Shown one piece after another: positions 8,740 through 17,511 of a DNA stretch of 64,000 nucleotides (positions within the stretch are counted from its first letter, which is position 1; each line of letters starts with the position of its first letter). The notes under the pieces were generated by a model that made no database searches, was not told the DNA's origin, and worked only from the letters and a program-made list of their open reading frames with translations. The DNA lies in contig JACKKB010000003.1 of NCBI GenBank assembly GCA_020637635.1, forward strand, positions 124,001 to 188,000, given 5' to 3'. The translations under genes and the position numbers were made by a program. This DNA is from Albidovulum sp. (GTDB lineage Bacteria; Pseudomonadota; Alphaproteobacteria; Rhodobacterales; Rhodobacteraceae).

Positions 8740-10064
8740 TCCGCGGCTTCGCGATAGGGCGCGCCCTCGCCATAGGGGACGTTGATCCCGCCATAGCGAC
8801 GCACGCGGATATTGCACTGTTCGGCGTGGCCGACAAACCCTTCGAGCAGGCAGAGCCGCGAGCCGTATTCGCCGATCAGGGCGGCGGCGGCGTCGGTCGT
8901 GACTTTCTGATAGCTGTGGGTCTTGAGGAACTTGCCGACCCAGAGCCCGCCGGTATAGCGGCCCGCCTTCTTCGTCGGCAGCGTATGGTTGGTGCCGATC
9001 ACCTTGTCGCCGTTGGCGACATTGGTGCGCGGGCCGAGGAAGAGCGCGCCGTAGCTGTGCATGTTATCGTGGAACCAGTCGTCGCGGTCGGTCATCACCT
9101 GCACATGCTCCGAGGCGATGTCGTTGGCGACTGCCAGCATCTCGTCATAGCTGTCGCAGAGGATCACCTCGCCGTAGTCGCGCCAACTCACGCTCGCGGT
9201 CTCGGCCGTGGGCAGGATCTTCAGGAGCCGGTCGATCTCCTTCAGCGTTCCCTCGGCGAGCTTTCGTGAGTTTGTGACCAGAACGGCGGGCGAGTTGTAG
9301 CCGTGCTCGGCCTGACCGAGAAGGTCGGTCGCGCACATCTCGGCGTCCACGGTGTCGTCGGCGATCACCATGGTCTCCGTCGGACCGGCGAAAAGGTCTA
9401 TGCCGACGCGGCCATAGAGCTGGCGCTTGGCCTCGGCGACGAAGGCGTTGCCGGGGCCGACAAGCATGTCGACGGGCCTGATCGTCTGCGTGCCAAGCGC
9501 CATCGCGCCGACCGCCTGCATACCGCCGAGGACGTAGATTTCATGCGCGCCGCCAAGATGCATCGCGGCGACGATCGCCGGATGCGGGGCGCCCTGCACC
9601 GGCGGCGCGGAGGCGACGATGCGCGGCACGCCGGCCACGCTCGCGGTCAGGACCGACATATGCGCCGAGGCAACCATCGGGAACTTGCCGCCGGGCACGT
9701 AGCAGCCGACCGACTGCACCGGGATGTTGCGGTGGCCGAGGATCACGCCCGGCATCGTCTCGACCTCGATATCGGTCATCGAGGCGCGCTGTGCCTCCGC
9801 GAAGCGGCGGATCTGGGTCTGGGCGAAGCGGATGTCCTCCATGTCGCGGGCCGGGACCTTCTGCATCGCCGCCTCGATCTCGGACGCACTCAGCAGGAAC
9901 GACGTCGGCTCGTACTTGTCGAACTTTGCCGACAACTCGCGGATGGCTGCGTCGCCCCGCGTCTCGATGTCCTTCAGCGTCGTTTCGACGATGCCGCGGA
10001 CTTTTGCGTCGTCCTCGGCCCGTTCAGATTCCGGCTTGCCGCGCTTGAGATGGGTGATCGTCAT
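8736..10064 (-). CDS. histidinol dehydrogenase-like NAD-dependent alcohol dehydrogenase
   Basis: A 442-residue member of the HisD family. The zinc and catalytic residues are in place: Gln251 and His254 in GQAEHGYN, Glu319-His320 in ASEHVQV, Asp353 in GDKVIGTNHTLPT and His413 near the C-terminus; the NAD region contains VGPGNAFVAEAKRQ. Its place in a catabolic operon without other histidine genes argues against histidine synthesis. Related enzymes such as HpsN oxidise sulfopropanediol to the acid through the aldehyde, so a four-electron oxidation of a primary alcohol is a reasonable inference. The start at 10064 has upstream AGGACAG; the 3' end overlaps the SnoaL start. A paralogue lies at 46754-48025. 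Confidence 0.88.
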   Translation of the reverse strand: MTITHLKRGKPESERAEDDAKVRGIVETTLKDIETRGDAAIRELSAKFDKYEPTSFLLSASEIEAAMQKVPARDMEDIRFAQTQIRRFAEAQRASMTDIEVETMPGVILGHRNIPVQSVGCYVPGGKFPMVASAHMSVLTASVAGVPRIVASAPPVQGAPHPAIVAAMHLGGAHEIYVLGGMQAVGAMALGTQTIRPVDMLVGPGNAFVAEAKRQLYGRVGIDLFAGPTETMVIADDTVDAEMCATDLLGQAEHGYNSPAVLVTNSRKLAEGTLKEIDRLLKILPTAETASVSWRDYGEVILCDSYDEMLAVANDIASEHVQVMTDRDDWFHDNMHSYGALFLGPRTNVANGDKVIGTNHTLPTKKAGRYTGGLWVGKFLKTHSYQKVTTDAAAALIGEYGSRLCLLEGFVGHAEQCNIRVRRYGGINVPYGEGAPYREAAE

Positions 10065-10086
10065 GAAGCTGTCCTTTCGTGTCGCA

Positions 10087-10114
10087 CCGTGGCGGGCATC
10101 CCGTCCCGCCACGG
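10087..10114 (-). promoter_or_regulatory. intercistronic hairpin before the HisD-like gene
   Basis: A perfect 10-base-pair inverted repeat (CCGTGGCGGG with its complement) around an 8-base loop lies in the 67-base gap between the short SnoaL gene and the HisD-like gene. No T-run follows on the minus strand. It probably protects or processes the long transcript; termination would cut off nine downstream genes. Confidence 0.6.
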
Positions 10115-10131
10115 AAAATCCTGTCCCGACG

Positions 10132-10659
10132 TCAGTTGGGGCTGGGCGGGGTCTTCTCGCCGCGGTCGTAGGCCTCCCAGCCGTGGCCGCCGAACGCATC
10201 GACGCCGAGCTGCGCCATGACATGCGGGAAATCGACCATCACCCAGTTGTCGGTGATCTTGCCGCCCTCGACCTTCCAGAAGTCCATGTAGCGGATCTCC
10301 ACCCGCTTGCCGGTCGGCGCGATGCCCATGAACTCGCCGGAATGGGTCGCCTCCTGACGACCGAAGGCTGCGGCCCACTCGCCCATGAAGAGCCGCGCCT
10401 CGTCGATGCAGACCTTGTCGGAAAAGGCCGCCTGGAAGGGTTTCTGCCAGTTGTCCTGGAACTCGCGCAGGCCGGTCTTGGTGCCGCAGCCCTGATTGCC
10501 CATCCAGCGGAAGTTCTGAGAGAAGAACTCGCCGATATCGGCGATGCGGTGATCGTTGAGACCGTCCACCATGCCTTCGATCACGGCACGGGTTTCGGCT
10601 GTCTTGCTCATGTCCGTGTCGCGGCTGAGCACGGCTTGTTCGGGGCGGGCGCCTTTCAT
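10132..10659 (-). CDS. short single-domain SnoaL/ester-cyclase-like protein
   Basis: Up to 175 residues with one NTF2-like domain, about residues 20-155. The segment YMDFWKVEGGKITDNWVMVDFPHVMAQLGVD closely parallels the second domain of the form II proteins, so it may be a shortened paralogue or a partner subunit. SnoaL-like ester cyclases use an Asp/His pair on aldol substrates; candidate residues are present but not assignable here. The start may be the ATG at 10659 or the in-frame ATG at 10611 (MSKTAETRA), which begins closer to the conserved domain. It is the first enzyme gene after the importer genes in the operon. Confidence 0.78.
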   Translation of the reverse strand: MKGARPEQAVLSRDTDMSKTAETRAVIEGMVDGLNDHRIADIGEFFSQNFRWMGNQGCGTKTGLREFQDNWQKPFQAAFSDKVCIDEARLFMGEWAAAFGRQEATHSGEFMGIAPTGKRVEIRYMDFWKVEGGKITDNWVMVDFPHVMAQLGVDAFGGHGWEAYDRGEKTPPSPN

Positions 10660-10828
10660 GGCGTGTATCCTTTCAATCTGCGGTTTCCTTGGGTTCGTGC
10701 GGCGCGAAGCCGAACCCGAATGAAATCGCGTGGCAGGCGGTTGCGGGCCGGATGCCTTGCCCGGCCCTCCGCTTGCGCTTCGGGCGTTCGGCAGGGAAAA
10801 CGTCCCCCGGATATTTTCCTCATCCGCC

Positions 10829-11980
10829 TCACCCTTTCACCGCCCCCGCGGTCAGGCCCGAGACGATCTGGCGCTGGAACACCATGACCAGCAGGAAGAG
10901 CGGCGCGGTGATCGACACGGCGGCGGCCACGGCCTGGACCTGATCGGTCGTCGTCGTCTCGCGGTTGAAATAGCCGGCGATCGCCGGGACCATGGTCTGG
11001 TTGGAGGCGTCGAGCAGGAGCGACGTCACGAGGAAGTCGTTGTAGCCCAGAAGGAAGCTGAACAGGCCCGTGGTGATGACGCCCGGCCACATGACCGGCA
11101 TGATGACCCGCCGGAACGCCTGGAAATGCGTGCAGCCGTCGACCCGTGCCGCCTCGTCAAGCTCCGCCGGGATAGACTGGAAGAACGACCGCAGCATCCA
11201 GATCGTGAAGGGCTGGTTGATCGCCACGAGGACCGCGATCACGGCGAAGGGCTTGCCGTAGAGCGTGGGCGCGGCATCGCCGAGGATCGGGCGGAGATAT
11301 TCGGCCGAGTTGATGAAGACCGGCAGGTAGCCCGCGACCAGCACCGAATGCGGCAATGCACGGAAGACAAGCGCCACGATCAGGATCCAGAAGGCGAGGT
11401 TGGAGCCCGAGCGCGCAAGACCGTAGCCGGCGAGCGTGCCGACGGTCAGCGACACGGTGACGACCCCGCCGGTGACGATCAGCGAATTCACGAAGTTGCG
11501 CCAGAAGGCATTTTCCACCCAGACGGCCTGGTAATGTTGCGTCGTCAGCCCGATAAGCGGCTCGAGCCCGAGCGCCGCATCGATCGCGCCGATGAGCGGC
11601 GTCAGGACGCCAAAGCCCACGGCGACGAAGAGTATGCCCGCAGCGAGCGCCGCGATGAGCCAGCCGAGAGCCGTGATGCCGAAGGGTGAAAACCGCGCGA
11701 CGAGTTGTGGCAGGCCACGTGTGCAGGCGCGGAAGGTCAGCCACAGATACCCGGCCCAGGCGGCAATTCCGATCAGCGATAGGCCTCTCCCCTGCGCCTT
11801 CGTCAGCGGGCCGAGGATCACGTCGAGCGGATTGGCCGCAAAGGCGTCGATCGGCACCTTGACGCTCATCACCGTGATCCAGAGGATCGGGAAGGCGGCG
11901 ATGAGACACCACAAGGTGAGGAAAGCCCCCGAGACGAGCCGCAGAGAGGCGGGCTGGCGAAGGGCCTTCGGCGTGGACAT
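10829..11980 (-). CDS. carbohydrate ABC transporter permease (MalG-like)
   Basis: A 383-residue inner-membrane permease of the sugar uptake type. It has an N-terminal membrane segment, an unusually long loop with additional hydrophobic stretches before the conserved core, and the ATPase-docking EAA loop ELDEAARVDGCTHFQAFRRVIMPVMWPG. It ends with SGLTAGAVKG, identical to the end of the second permease of locus D. The ATG shares a base with the stop of the first permease (TGATG). A 169-base gap separates it from the short SnoaL gene downstream. It should pair with the permease at 11980-13002, the binding protein and the ATPase. Confidence 0.9.
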   Translation of the reverse strand: MSTPKALRQPASLRLVSGAFLTLWCLIAAFPILWITVMSVKVPIDAFAANPLDVILGPLTKAQGRGLSLIGIAAWAGYLWLTFRACTRGLPQLVARFSPFGITALGWLIAALAAGILFVAVGFGVLTPLIGAIDAALGLEPLIGLTTQHYQAVWVENAFWRNFVNSLIVTGGVVTVSLTVGTLAGYGLARSGSNLAFWILIVALVFRALPHSVLVAGYLPVFINSAEYLRPILGDAAPTLYGKPFAVIAVLVAINQPFTIWMLRSFFQSIPAELDEAARVDGCTHFQAFRRVIMPVMWPGVITTGLFSFLLGYNDFLVTSLLLDASNQTMVPAIAGYFNRETTTTDQVQAVAAAVSITAPLFLLVMVFQRQIVSGLTAGAVKG

Positions 11981-13002
11981 CAATGCGCTCCCTTGTGATC
12001 GCGCCAGGTCTTGCGCAACAGCGGCACGAGAAGAATGACGATGCCGATCATGGTCAGCATGGCGGACGCGGAGGCCCGGCTGATCGCGCGGTTTCCGGTG
12101 CTGTCGGGTTCGAGGAAATGATAGGTCAGCCATTGCAACGAGATGACATGCGCCTCTGAGCGGAAGCCGACGACCTCGTCGAACACGCGGTAGGCGTCCA
12201 TCAGATGGATGAGCGCGATGAAAACGATGAGCGGCATCAGATGCGGCACGATCACGTAGCGCAGCCGTTCAAAGCGCGTGGCGCCGTCGATGATCGCTGC
12301 CTCGAGTGAGTCGGTGTTCACCGTCTGAAGGCCGGCATAGAAGATCACGAAGGCAAATGGCGCGACGTGCCAGACCCGGTAGAAGAGCATCAGAAGTTCG
12401 ATCGTCCAGCCCTGGGCGAACATGTAGACCTGATGACCGGTCCACCATTCGATGGCCTGCGTCAGGATGCCGTCGCCGACGAAAAGCCAGCGGATCGAAA
12501 GCGCGCCGATCACCGGCGTGATGATGAAGGGCAGCAGCGACACGAAGATCACCGGTCCCCGGATCGTCCGCGAAGCGTTGTTCACCGCGAGCGCGATCGC
12601 GAGCCCGACCCCGATGACGAGCGGCAGGGTGATCAGCGTGAAGGTCAGCGTGAAGCGCAGCGCCTTCCAGAAGTCGATCGCCATCAGCCCCGACCAGTCG
12701 CCGGCGCGGATCGCCGCCATGGCGCGGGCGGGTTCAAGAACGTTGCGATAGGACTCCAGCCCGGTGAACACGGTCTGGGTGACGACGCGGCCGCTCTCGT
12801 CCAGAACCGGCTGGGTGCGGATCTCGGTCGTGCAGTTCTGGGTCACGAAACCCGGCGTGCAGCTTTCGACCTCGATGCGTTCGACGACCGGCTGGGTCTG
12901 TTCGAAACTCTGCAGGAACACGCTGACGAGCGGCACCGCGATGAAGACGAACATCATCAGCAGCGACGGTGCAACGAAGGCCGCGAACGTCCGGAATTTC
13001 AT
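11980..13002 (-). CDS. carbohydrate ABC transporter permease (MalF-like)
   Basis: A 340-residue permease with six predicted membrane segments. After the first segment there is a periplasmic insert of about 60 residues containing paired cysteines (ESCTPGFVTQNCTTE), also seen in shorter form in the locus D homologue. The EAA loop is SLEAAIIDGATRFERLRYVIVPHL. It lies 69 bases after the binding-protein gene, with a strong hairpin between, and overlaps the next permease by one base. It forms the MalF-like half of the importer. Confidence 0.9.
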   Translation of the reverse strand: MKFRTFAAFVAPSLLMMFVFIAVPLVSVFLQSFEQTQPVVERIEVESCTPGFVTQNCTTEIRTQPVLDESGRVVTQTVFTGLESYRNVLEPARAMAAIRAGDWSGLMAIDFWKALRFTLTFTLITLPLVIGVGLAIALAVNNASRTIRGPVIFVSLLPFIITPVIGALSIRWLFVGDGILTQAIEWWTGHQVYMFAQGWTIELLMLFYRVWHVAPFAFVIFYAGLQTVNTDSLEAAIIDGATRFERLRYVIVPHLMPLIVFIALIHLMDAYRVFDEVVGFRSEAHVISLQWLTYHFLEPDSTGNRAISRASASAMLTMIGIVILLVPLLRKTWRDHKGAH

Positions 13003-13032
13003 CTGCCTTCTCCGCCAGAGGGCTGAAATCGA

Positions 13033-13055
13033 CCGGGGCGGCGCCGCCGCCCCGG
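13033..13055 (-). promoter_or_regulatory. hairpin between binding-protein and permease genes
   Basis: A perfect 10-base-pair stem (CCGGGGCGGC) with a 3-base loop lies just after the stop of the binding-protein gene. Such hairpins commonly let the binding protein be made in excess over the membrane subunits by stabilising the upstream mRNA. Locus D has a similar hairpin at the same place. Confidence 0.65.
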
Positions 13056-13071
13056 AGGTTGTGCGCAGGCG

Positions 13072-14292
13072 CTACTTGAGAAGCCCGGCTTCCTTCGCGG
13101 CGGTCGTGTAGTCGGCCTCCACGGCGGCAAGCGTCTCCTCGGCCGATTTCTCGCCGGTGAAGTAGGCGGCAAGCTGGTTGCCAAGCGCGGCCTGCATCAG
13201 GCCCTGGCTTGTCGTCGAGGGATAGGACGGCGGCGGCGGGACATGCGTCGCCGTCGCGATTGCGCCTTCGGCGAGGCGCCCGGGCGTGTAGCCCTTGATC
13301 AGCCAGATCGCATCATTGTTGTGGGCGGTCACCATTTCGGTATCCAACCCTTCCATCGCGACCCGGAAGGCGGCATCTGCCTCTTCATCGCTGATGTTCT
13401 GCGCGATGACGATACCGTCCCACCAGAGCGTCGTCGCCGGCGTGCCACCTTCCATCGCCAGGGGTGCGACTGCGCCATTCACCTTGTCGACGACCTGGCT
13501 TTCGGCCGGATCGTCCATCGCGCCGCCGCGGCTTGCCCAGAAATTGGCCATCGCGATCTTGCCCTGCTGGAACTGCTGCTGGACAAAGGTCGAATCCGAG
13601 GTGAGATACTCGGGATCCATGTAGGCCGTGAGCGCCTTCATCGTCTCAAGCGCCTTGACCCCCTTCTCGTTGTTCACCGTCGGATTGCCGTCGGCGTCGG
13701 TGAAGCTGGCGCCCATGCCTCCGAGATACATGTTCACGAATTCCTCGGCGAGGTTCCAGCCCGCCTTGTAGGTACCGCCGAGCGGATAGGCGACGACCCC
13801 GGCCGCCTTGATCTTCTCTGCCGCCGCCAGAACCTCGTCATAGGTGGTCGGCACCTCGATCCCCAGATCCTTGAGGATGTCCGCGCGGTACATGAGATGC
13901 TGCGTGTTCACCATCATGGCGATCGCCATCGTCTTGCCGTCGAACTTGATGAGCTGGTTCGGCTGCAGGTTCTGGCCGTACTTCGCCACAAGATCGTCGA
14001 GCGGCCGGATCGTGCCGGCATTCAGGAGCGGCACGATGGTTTCGTTCGCGACGCCGCCGATCTGGTAGAGCGAGGGGTTGGCGGCGAAGGCGGCCGCCTG
14101 CTTGGTGCGGAACTCCTGATCAAGCTCGGCCTGGAAGTTGCCGCATTCTGCCATCGCCGAGGTGGCGGATTTCCATGCCTCGAACCCGGCGGTCAGCGAC
14201 TTGAGCGGCACCGTGTTCTCGAAGGCGCATCCGGCCCAGGCGGCGCTGGACATCAGGGCGAAGACCCCCGACATCATCATTCTTTTCATCAT
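13072..14292 (-). CDS. periplasmic solute-binding protein of a sugar-type ABC importer
   Basis: A 406-residue family 1 extracellular binding protein. The N-terminus has a signal peptide of about 22 residues (MMKRMMMSGVFALMSSAAWA). Mature segments include GTIRPLDDLVAKYGQNLQPNQLIKFDGK, AGWNLAEEFVNMYLGG and LWWDGIVIAQNISDEEADAAF, all mirrored in the locus D protein at 49186-50418, so the two importers probably recognise related solutes. The first of the tandem ATGs, at 14292, follows an AGGGAGA site. The ligand is not readable; tryptophans such as LWWDG suggest stacking on a sugar-like ring. Confidence 0.9.
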   Translation of the reverse strand: MMKRMMMSGVFALMSSAAWAGCAFENTVPLKSLTAGFEAWKSATSAMAECGNFQAELDQEFRTKQAAAFAANPSLYQIGGVANETIVPLLNAGTIRPLDDLVAKYGQNLQPNQLIKFDGKTMAIAMMVNTQHLMYRADILKDLGIEVPTTYDEVLAAAEKIKAAGVVAYPLGGTYKAGWNLAEEFVNMYLGGMGASFTDADGNPTVNNEKGVKALETMKALTAYMDPEYLTSDSTFVQQQFQQGKIAMANFWASRGGAMDDPAESQVVDKVNGAVAPLAMEGGTPATTLWWDGIVIAQNISDEEADAAFRVAMEGLDTEMVTAHNNDAIWLIKGYTPGRLAEGAIATATHVPPPPSYPSTTSQGLMQAALGNQLAAYFTGEKSAEETLAAVEADYTTAAKEAGLLK

Positions 14293-14342
14293 CACTTTGC
14301 AGTCTCCCTGGTTGTGGGGCAATCCCCCCGTGGTTTGGCGGC

Positions 14343-15395
14343 TCACGCGGTTTCGAGCCGCTTTCCCGTTCTTGCATCGAAGAGCTGGCATATCGCCGCC
14401 GGCACCGAGATGTGGACCGGATCGCCGATCTCGACGCGGTAGTCCTTCGGGGCCTTCACCGCGACCAGCGCGCCGCCCGCCCGGACAGCGACCATCGTGG
14501 CATCGCCCAGAAGCTCGATCGTGTAGGCCTTGGCCTCGATCGCGCCGCCGCCTTCCACCACTTCGGCATCCTCGGCGCGGAAACCGAGCGTCACCGGGCC
14601 GTCCGGCCCCTTCAGGCCGGGAATGCGGACATTGCGGCCCTCGAAGACGCCGCCCTTCAACTCTCCCTCCATGAGGTTCATCGCCGGGGTGCCGATGAAA
14701 CCCGCGACGAAGACGTTCGCCGGGCGGTCATAGATCTCGGTCGGCGTGCCGACCTGCTGGACGACGCCGCGCTCCATCACCACGACCCGGTCGGCGAGCG
14801 TCATCGCCTCGATCTGGTCATGGGTGACGTAGATCGTCGTGACCTTCAGTTCGTGGCTGAGGTTCTTGATCTGCGCCCGGGTCGACACCCTGAGCTTGGC
14901 GTCGAGATTCGACAGCGGCTCGTCCATGAGAAAGACATTGGGCTGGCGCACGACCGCACGCGCCAGCGCCACGCGCTGCCTCTGGCCGCCCGACAACTCG
15001 GACGGCTTGCGATGCAGGAAGTCGCCAAGCTCGACCAGATCCGCGGCGCGGCGGACGCGCTCGTCGTGTTCCTCCTGCGGGATCCGGCGCACCTTGAGCG
15101 GAAAGCGGATGTTCTCGTAGACGTTCATGTTCGGGTAGAGCGCATAGCTCTGGAACACCATCGCGATGTCGCGATCCTTGGGGTCGAGGTCATTGACGCG
15201 GCGGCCACCGATCTCGATGTCGCCTTCGGTCGCCTCCTCAAGCCCCGCGATCATCCGCATGGTCGTGGTCTTGCCGCAGCCCGAGGGACCGAGCAGGACG
15301 AGAAATTCGCGATCCGCTATGGTGAGATCGAAGTTGTCGACCCCGACGAACGTGCCCCAGCGCTTGGAGACATTCTTGAGCTGGATTTCAGCCAT
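14343..15395 (-). CDS. ABC transporter ATP-binding protein (UgpC/MalK-like)
   Basis: A 350-residue ATPase. Walker A is GPSGCGKTT, the signature LSGGQRQRVALARAVV, Walker B VFLMDEPLSNLDA, and the switch histidine lies in YVTHDQ. The C-terminal TOBE/OB-fold regulatory domain (about residues 235-350) is typical of sugar importers. It is the first gene of the 14-gene minus-strand operon, so the promoter must lie in the divergent gap with the SnoaL gene at 15518. Locus D has no ATPase of its own, so this subunit may serve both importers. Confidence 0.93.
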   Translation of the reverse strand: MAEIQLKNVSKRWGTFVGVDNFDLTIADREFLVLLGPSGCGKTTTMRMIAGLEEATEGDIEIGGRRVNDLDPKDRDIAMVFQSYALYPNMNVYENIRFPLKVRRIPQEEHDERVRRAADLVELGDFLHRKPSELSGGQRQRVALARAVVRQPNVFLMDEPLSNLDAKLRVSTRAQIKNLSHELKVTTIYVTHDQIEAMTLADRVVVMERGVVQQVGTPTEIYDRPANVFVAGFIGTPAMNLMEGELKGGVFEGRNVRIPGLKGPDGPVTLGFRAEDAEVVEGGGAIEAKAYTIELLGDATMVAVRAGGALVAVKAPKDYRVEIGDPVHISVPAAICQLFDARTGKRLETA

Positions 15396-15424
15396 ACGCG
15401 CGCTTCCCCCCGGATTCCAGTCTG

Positions 15425-15438
15425 TGCAATCGTATTCA
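15425..15438. promoter_or_regulatory. LacI-type operator candidate
   Basis: TGCAATCGTATTCA matches the LacI/GalR consensus TGNAANCGNTTNCA at nine of ten defined positions. It lies 30 bases upstream of the ATPase ATG, in the divergent gap between the two locus A transcripts, where a repressor would block the leftward operon. Confidence 0.6.
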
Positions 15439-15480
15439 ACATAAAACTAGACAGGCTGGTATGAATTTGGCAAGAGATTT

Positions 15481-15496
15481 TTGCAAACGTCTGCAA
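15481..15496. promoter_or_regulatory. LacI-type operator candidate (near-perfect palindrome)
   Basis: TTGCAAACGTCTGCAA is a 16-base palindrome with one mismatched pair and matches TGNAANCGNTTNCA at nine of ten positions. It sits about 43 bases from the first operator, centre to centre or so, and just upstream of the SnoaL start at 15518, so both divergent promoters could be controlled by the LacI protein encoded at 5898-6914. Confidence 0.68.
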
Positions 15497-15517
15497 GACT
15501 CGTGGAGAAGCGGAATC

Positions 15518-16510
15518 GTGAGGGATGGCAGGAGCAGGATACGGGATTTCCTGAGCGGCATCTTGCATGCGCCGGCATCGGACCTGAAAACGCAGGCAAG
15601 AGAGTGCGTCGCGGATAGCTGCACCTGGCATGTCAGCGCGCCGATCGACCGGCTCGACGGCGCCGACACCGTCGCGGAGAGCTACTTTGCGCCCCTGCGC
15701 GCCGCCTTCTCGAACCTGCACCGCCGCGACCTGCTGTTCATCGGCGGCGCGAATCGGCGCGACTACGGCGGCACCTGGTGCGCCAGCGTCACGCATTATG
15801 TCGGCAACTTCACCGCTCCGTTCCTCGGCATCGAGCCGTCCGGCCACCTCGCTTTCCTGCGCGCGGGCGAGTTCTACCGCATCGAGGACGGGCGCATCGC
15901 CGAGGCGCGGATCATCCTCGACCTGCCCGACCTGATGCGGCAATGCGGGCGGCATCCGTTCGCCCTGTCCTACGGGGCGGAGATCACCTTCCCCGCGCCG
16001 GCGACTCAGGACGGCATCCTGCCCGACCCGGCGGGCGGGGAGCGCAGCCTCGACATTGTCGAGGGCATGCTGGGCGACCTGCATGTGTTCGACCCGACGA
16101 CCTTCGGATCAAAGGACCAGACCGGCGCCACGGGCTACTGGCATGAGGACATGATGTGGTACGGCCCGGCGGGAATCGGATCGAACTTCCGCTGGGAGGG
16201 CTTCGTGAAGGACCACCGCGAGCCGTTCCTGCGCGCCTTTCCCGACCGCAAGGGCGGCAACCACTACTGCCGGATCGGTGACGGCGACTATGCCGCCGTT
16301 TCGGGCTGGCCGTCGATGACGATGACCTGGAGAGGCGACTATCTCGACCACAGGGCCGACGGGCGGGCGCTGACCTTGCGGGTCATGGATTTCTACCGCT
16401 GTGCAGACGGCAAGATCATGGAGAACTGGGTGATGCTCGACTACATCGACCTCTTTCGCCAGATGGGCGTCGATCTGATCGCGAAACACGGAAAGGAAAT
16501 GCGGCAATGA
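15518..16510 (+). CDS. two-domain SnoaL/NTF2-like protein (form II)
   Basis: A 330-residue protein of form II. Matching segments to the protein at 7675-8739 are YVGNFTAPFLGIEPSGH, FYRIEDGRIAEARIILDLP, PAPATQDGI and VMDFYRCADGKIMENWVMLDY. I place the start at the GTG 15518, preceded by GGAGAAG eight bases away. An in-frame ATG at 15461 would put the operator at 15481-15496 inside the gene and add a non-conserved leader. The 3' end overlaps the next SnoaL gene (ATGA), so a form II and a form I protein are made together, perhaps as a complex. Confidence 0.8.
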   Translation: MRDGRSRIRDFLSGILHAPASDLKTQARECVADSCTWHVSAPIDRLDGADTVAESYFAPLRAAFSNLHRRDLLFIGGANRRDYGGTWCASVTHYVGNFTAPFLGIEPSGHLAFLRAGEFYRIEDGRIAEARIILDLPDLMRQCGRHPFALSYGAEITFPAPATQDGILPDPAGGERSLDIVEGMLGDLHVFDPTTFGSKDQTGATGYWHEDMMWYGPAGIGSNFRWEGFVKDHREPFLRAFPDRKGGNHYCRIGDGDYAAVSGWPSMTMTWRGDYLDHRADGRALTLRVMDFYRCADGKIMENWVMLDYIDLFRQMGVDLIAKHGKEMRQ

Positions 16511-17511
16511 AGGGCTTCGATCCGAAATGGCGGGATGTGCCGCATTTCATCATCGGCATCACCAAGGAGATCTGGGAGGACCGGGAGATAGGCAGCCTGC
16601 GCCATCGCTATGCGCCCGGCCTGATCGTGCGGTCGCCGGCGAGCGTGGTGGTGGACAACACCAATGTCATCGCGGCCACCATGGCGACGCTCGCCGAGTT
16701 TCCCGACCGCGAGCTGCCCGGCGAGGACGTGATCTGGTGCGAGGATCCGGCGCGCTCGACCGGGGAAACCGACGCCTTCCTCTCCTCGCACCGGCTGGTC
16801 TGCTGGGCGACGCATAGCCGGCCCGGCGTCTACGGCGCGCCGACCGGCAAGCGGCTGACTTACCGCATCCTTGCGGACTGCGCGATCCGGTCCGACGCCG
16901 TCTATGACGAATGGCTGGTGCGCGACCAGGCCGCGATCGTGCTTCAGCTCGGCCATGACGTGAAGGACTGGACCCGCGACCTGATCGCCCGCGAGGGCGG
17001 GCCGGAGGCCTGCGTCAAACCGATGACGCCGGAGAACGATGTCGCCGGCCCATACGACGGGCGCGGCAATGACAACGAATGGGGCCAGCGCGCCGCGGAG
17101 ATCCTGACGCGGATCATGGCGGCGGAGATGGACGTGATCCCGAAAAGCTACGACCGCGCCTGCAACCTGCACTATCCCGGCGGCCAGGACGTCTTCGGAC
17201 GATCGGAGGCTGACCAGTTCTGGATGGGTCTGCGCGCCGCCTTCCCCGGCGCCGAGTTCCGCATCGACCATGTCATCGGCCGCGAGGACCCGATGATGCC
17301 GCCCCGCGCCGCCCTGCGCTGGTCGCTCTGGGGCAAGCATGCGGGATGGGGCCGGTTCGGCACGCCGTCGCAAGCCATGGTCTACGTCATGGGCATGAGT
17401 CACGTCGAGTTCGGCCCCTACGGGTCCGGGGGAGCGCCGGCGATCCGAAACGAGTTCACCCTGATCGACGAAACCGCGATCTGGAAGCAGATCCTGCTGC
17501 AATCCGGTTAG
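16507..17511 (+). CDS. two-domain SnoaL/NTF2-like protein (form I)
   Basis: A 334-residue form I protein beginning MKGFDPKWRDVPHFII with KEIWEDREIGSLRHRY. It has EDVIWCEDPARSTGETDAFLSSHR, DEWLVRDQ, the linker GPYDGRGNDNEWGQR and the ending FTLIDETAIWKQILL. It is closest by eye to the locus D protein at 48022-48999 and the locus A protein at 4927-5901. Its ATG overlaps the TGA of the preceding SnoaL gene. It is the last plus-strand gene of locus A; the following 400 bases show no clear gene. Confidence 0.83.
   Translation: MKGFDPKWRDVPHFIIGITKEIWEDREIGSLRHRYAPGLIVRSPASVVVDNTNVIAATMATLAEFPDRELPGEDVIWCEDPARSTGETDAFLSSHRLVCWATHSRPGVYGAPTGKRLTYRILADCAIRSDAVYDEWLVRDQAAIVLQLGHDVKDWTRDLIAREGGPEACVKPMTPENDVAGPYDGRGNDNEWGQRAAEILTRIMAAEMDVIPKSYDRACNLHYPGGQDVFGRSEADQFWMGLRAAFPGAEFRIDHVIGREDPMMPPRAALRWSLWGKHAGWGRFGTPSQAMVYVMGMSHVEFGPYGSGGAPAIRNEFTLIDETAIWKQILLQSG

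Noticed and set aside
8736..10064. Annotation as histidine-biosynthesis hisD
   Set aside because: No other his genes nearby; position in catabolic operons (twice) next to SnoaL genes favours an HpsN-like alcohol dehydrogenase.
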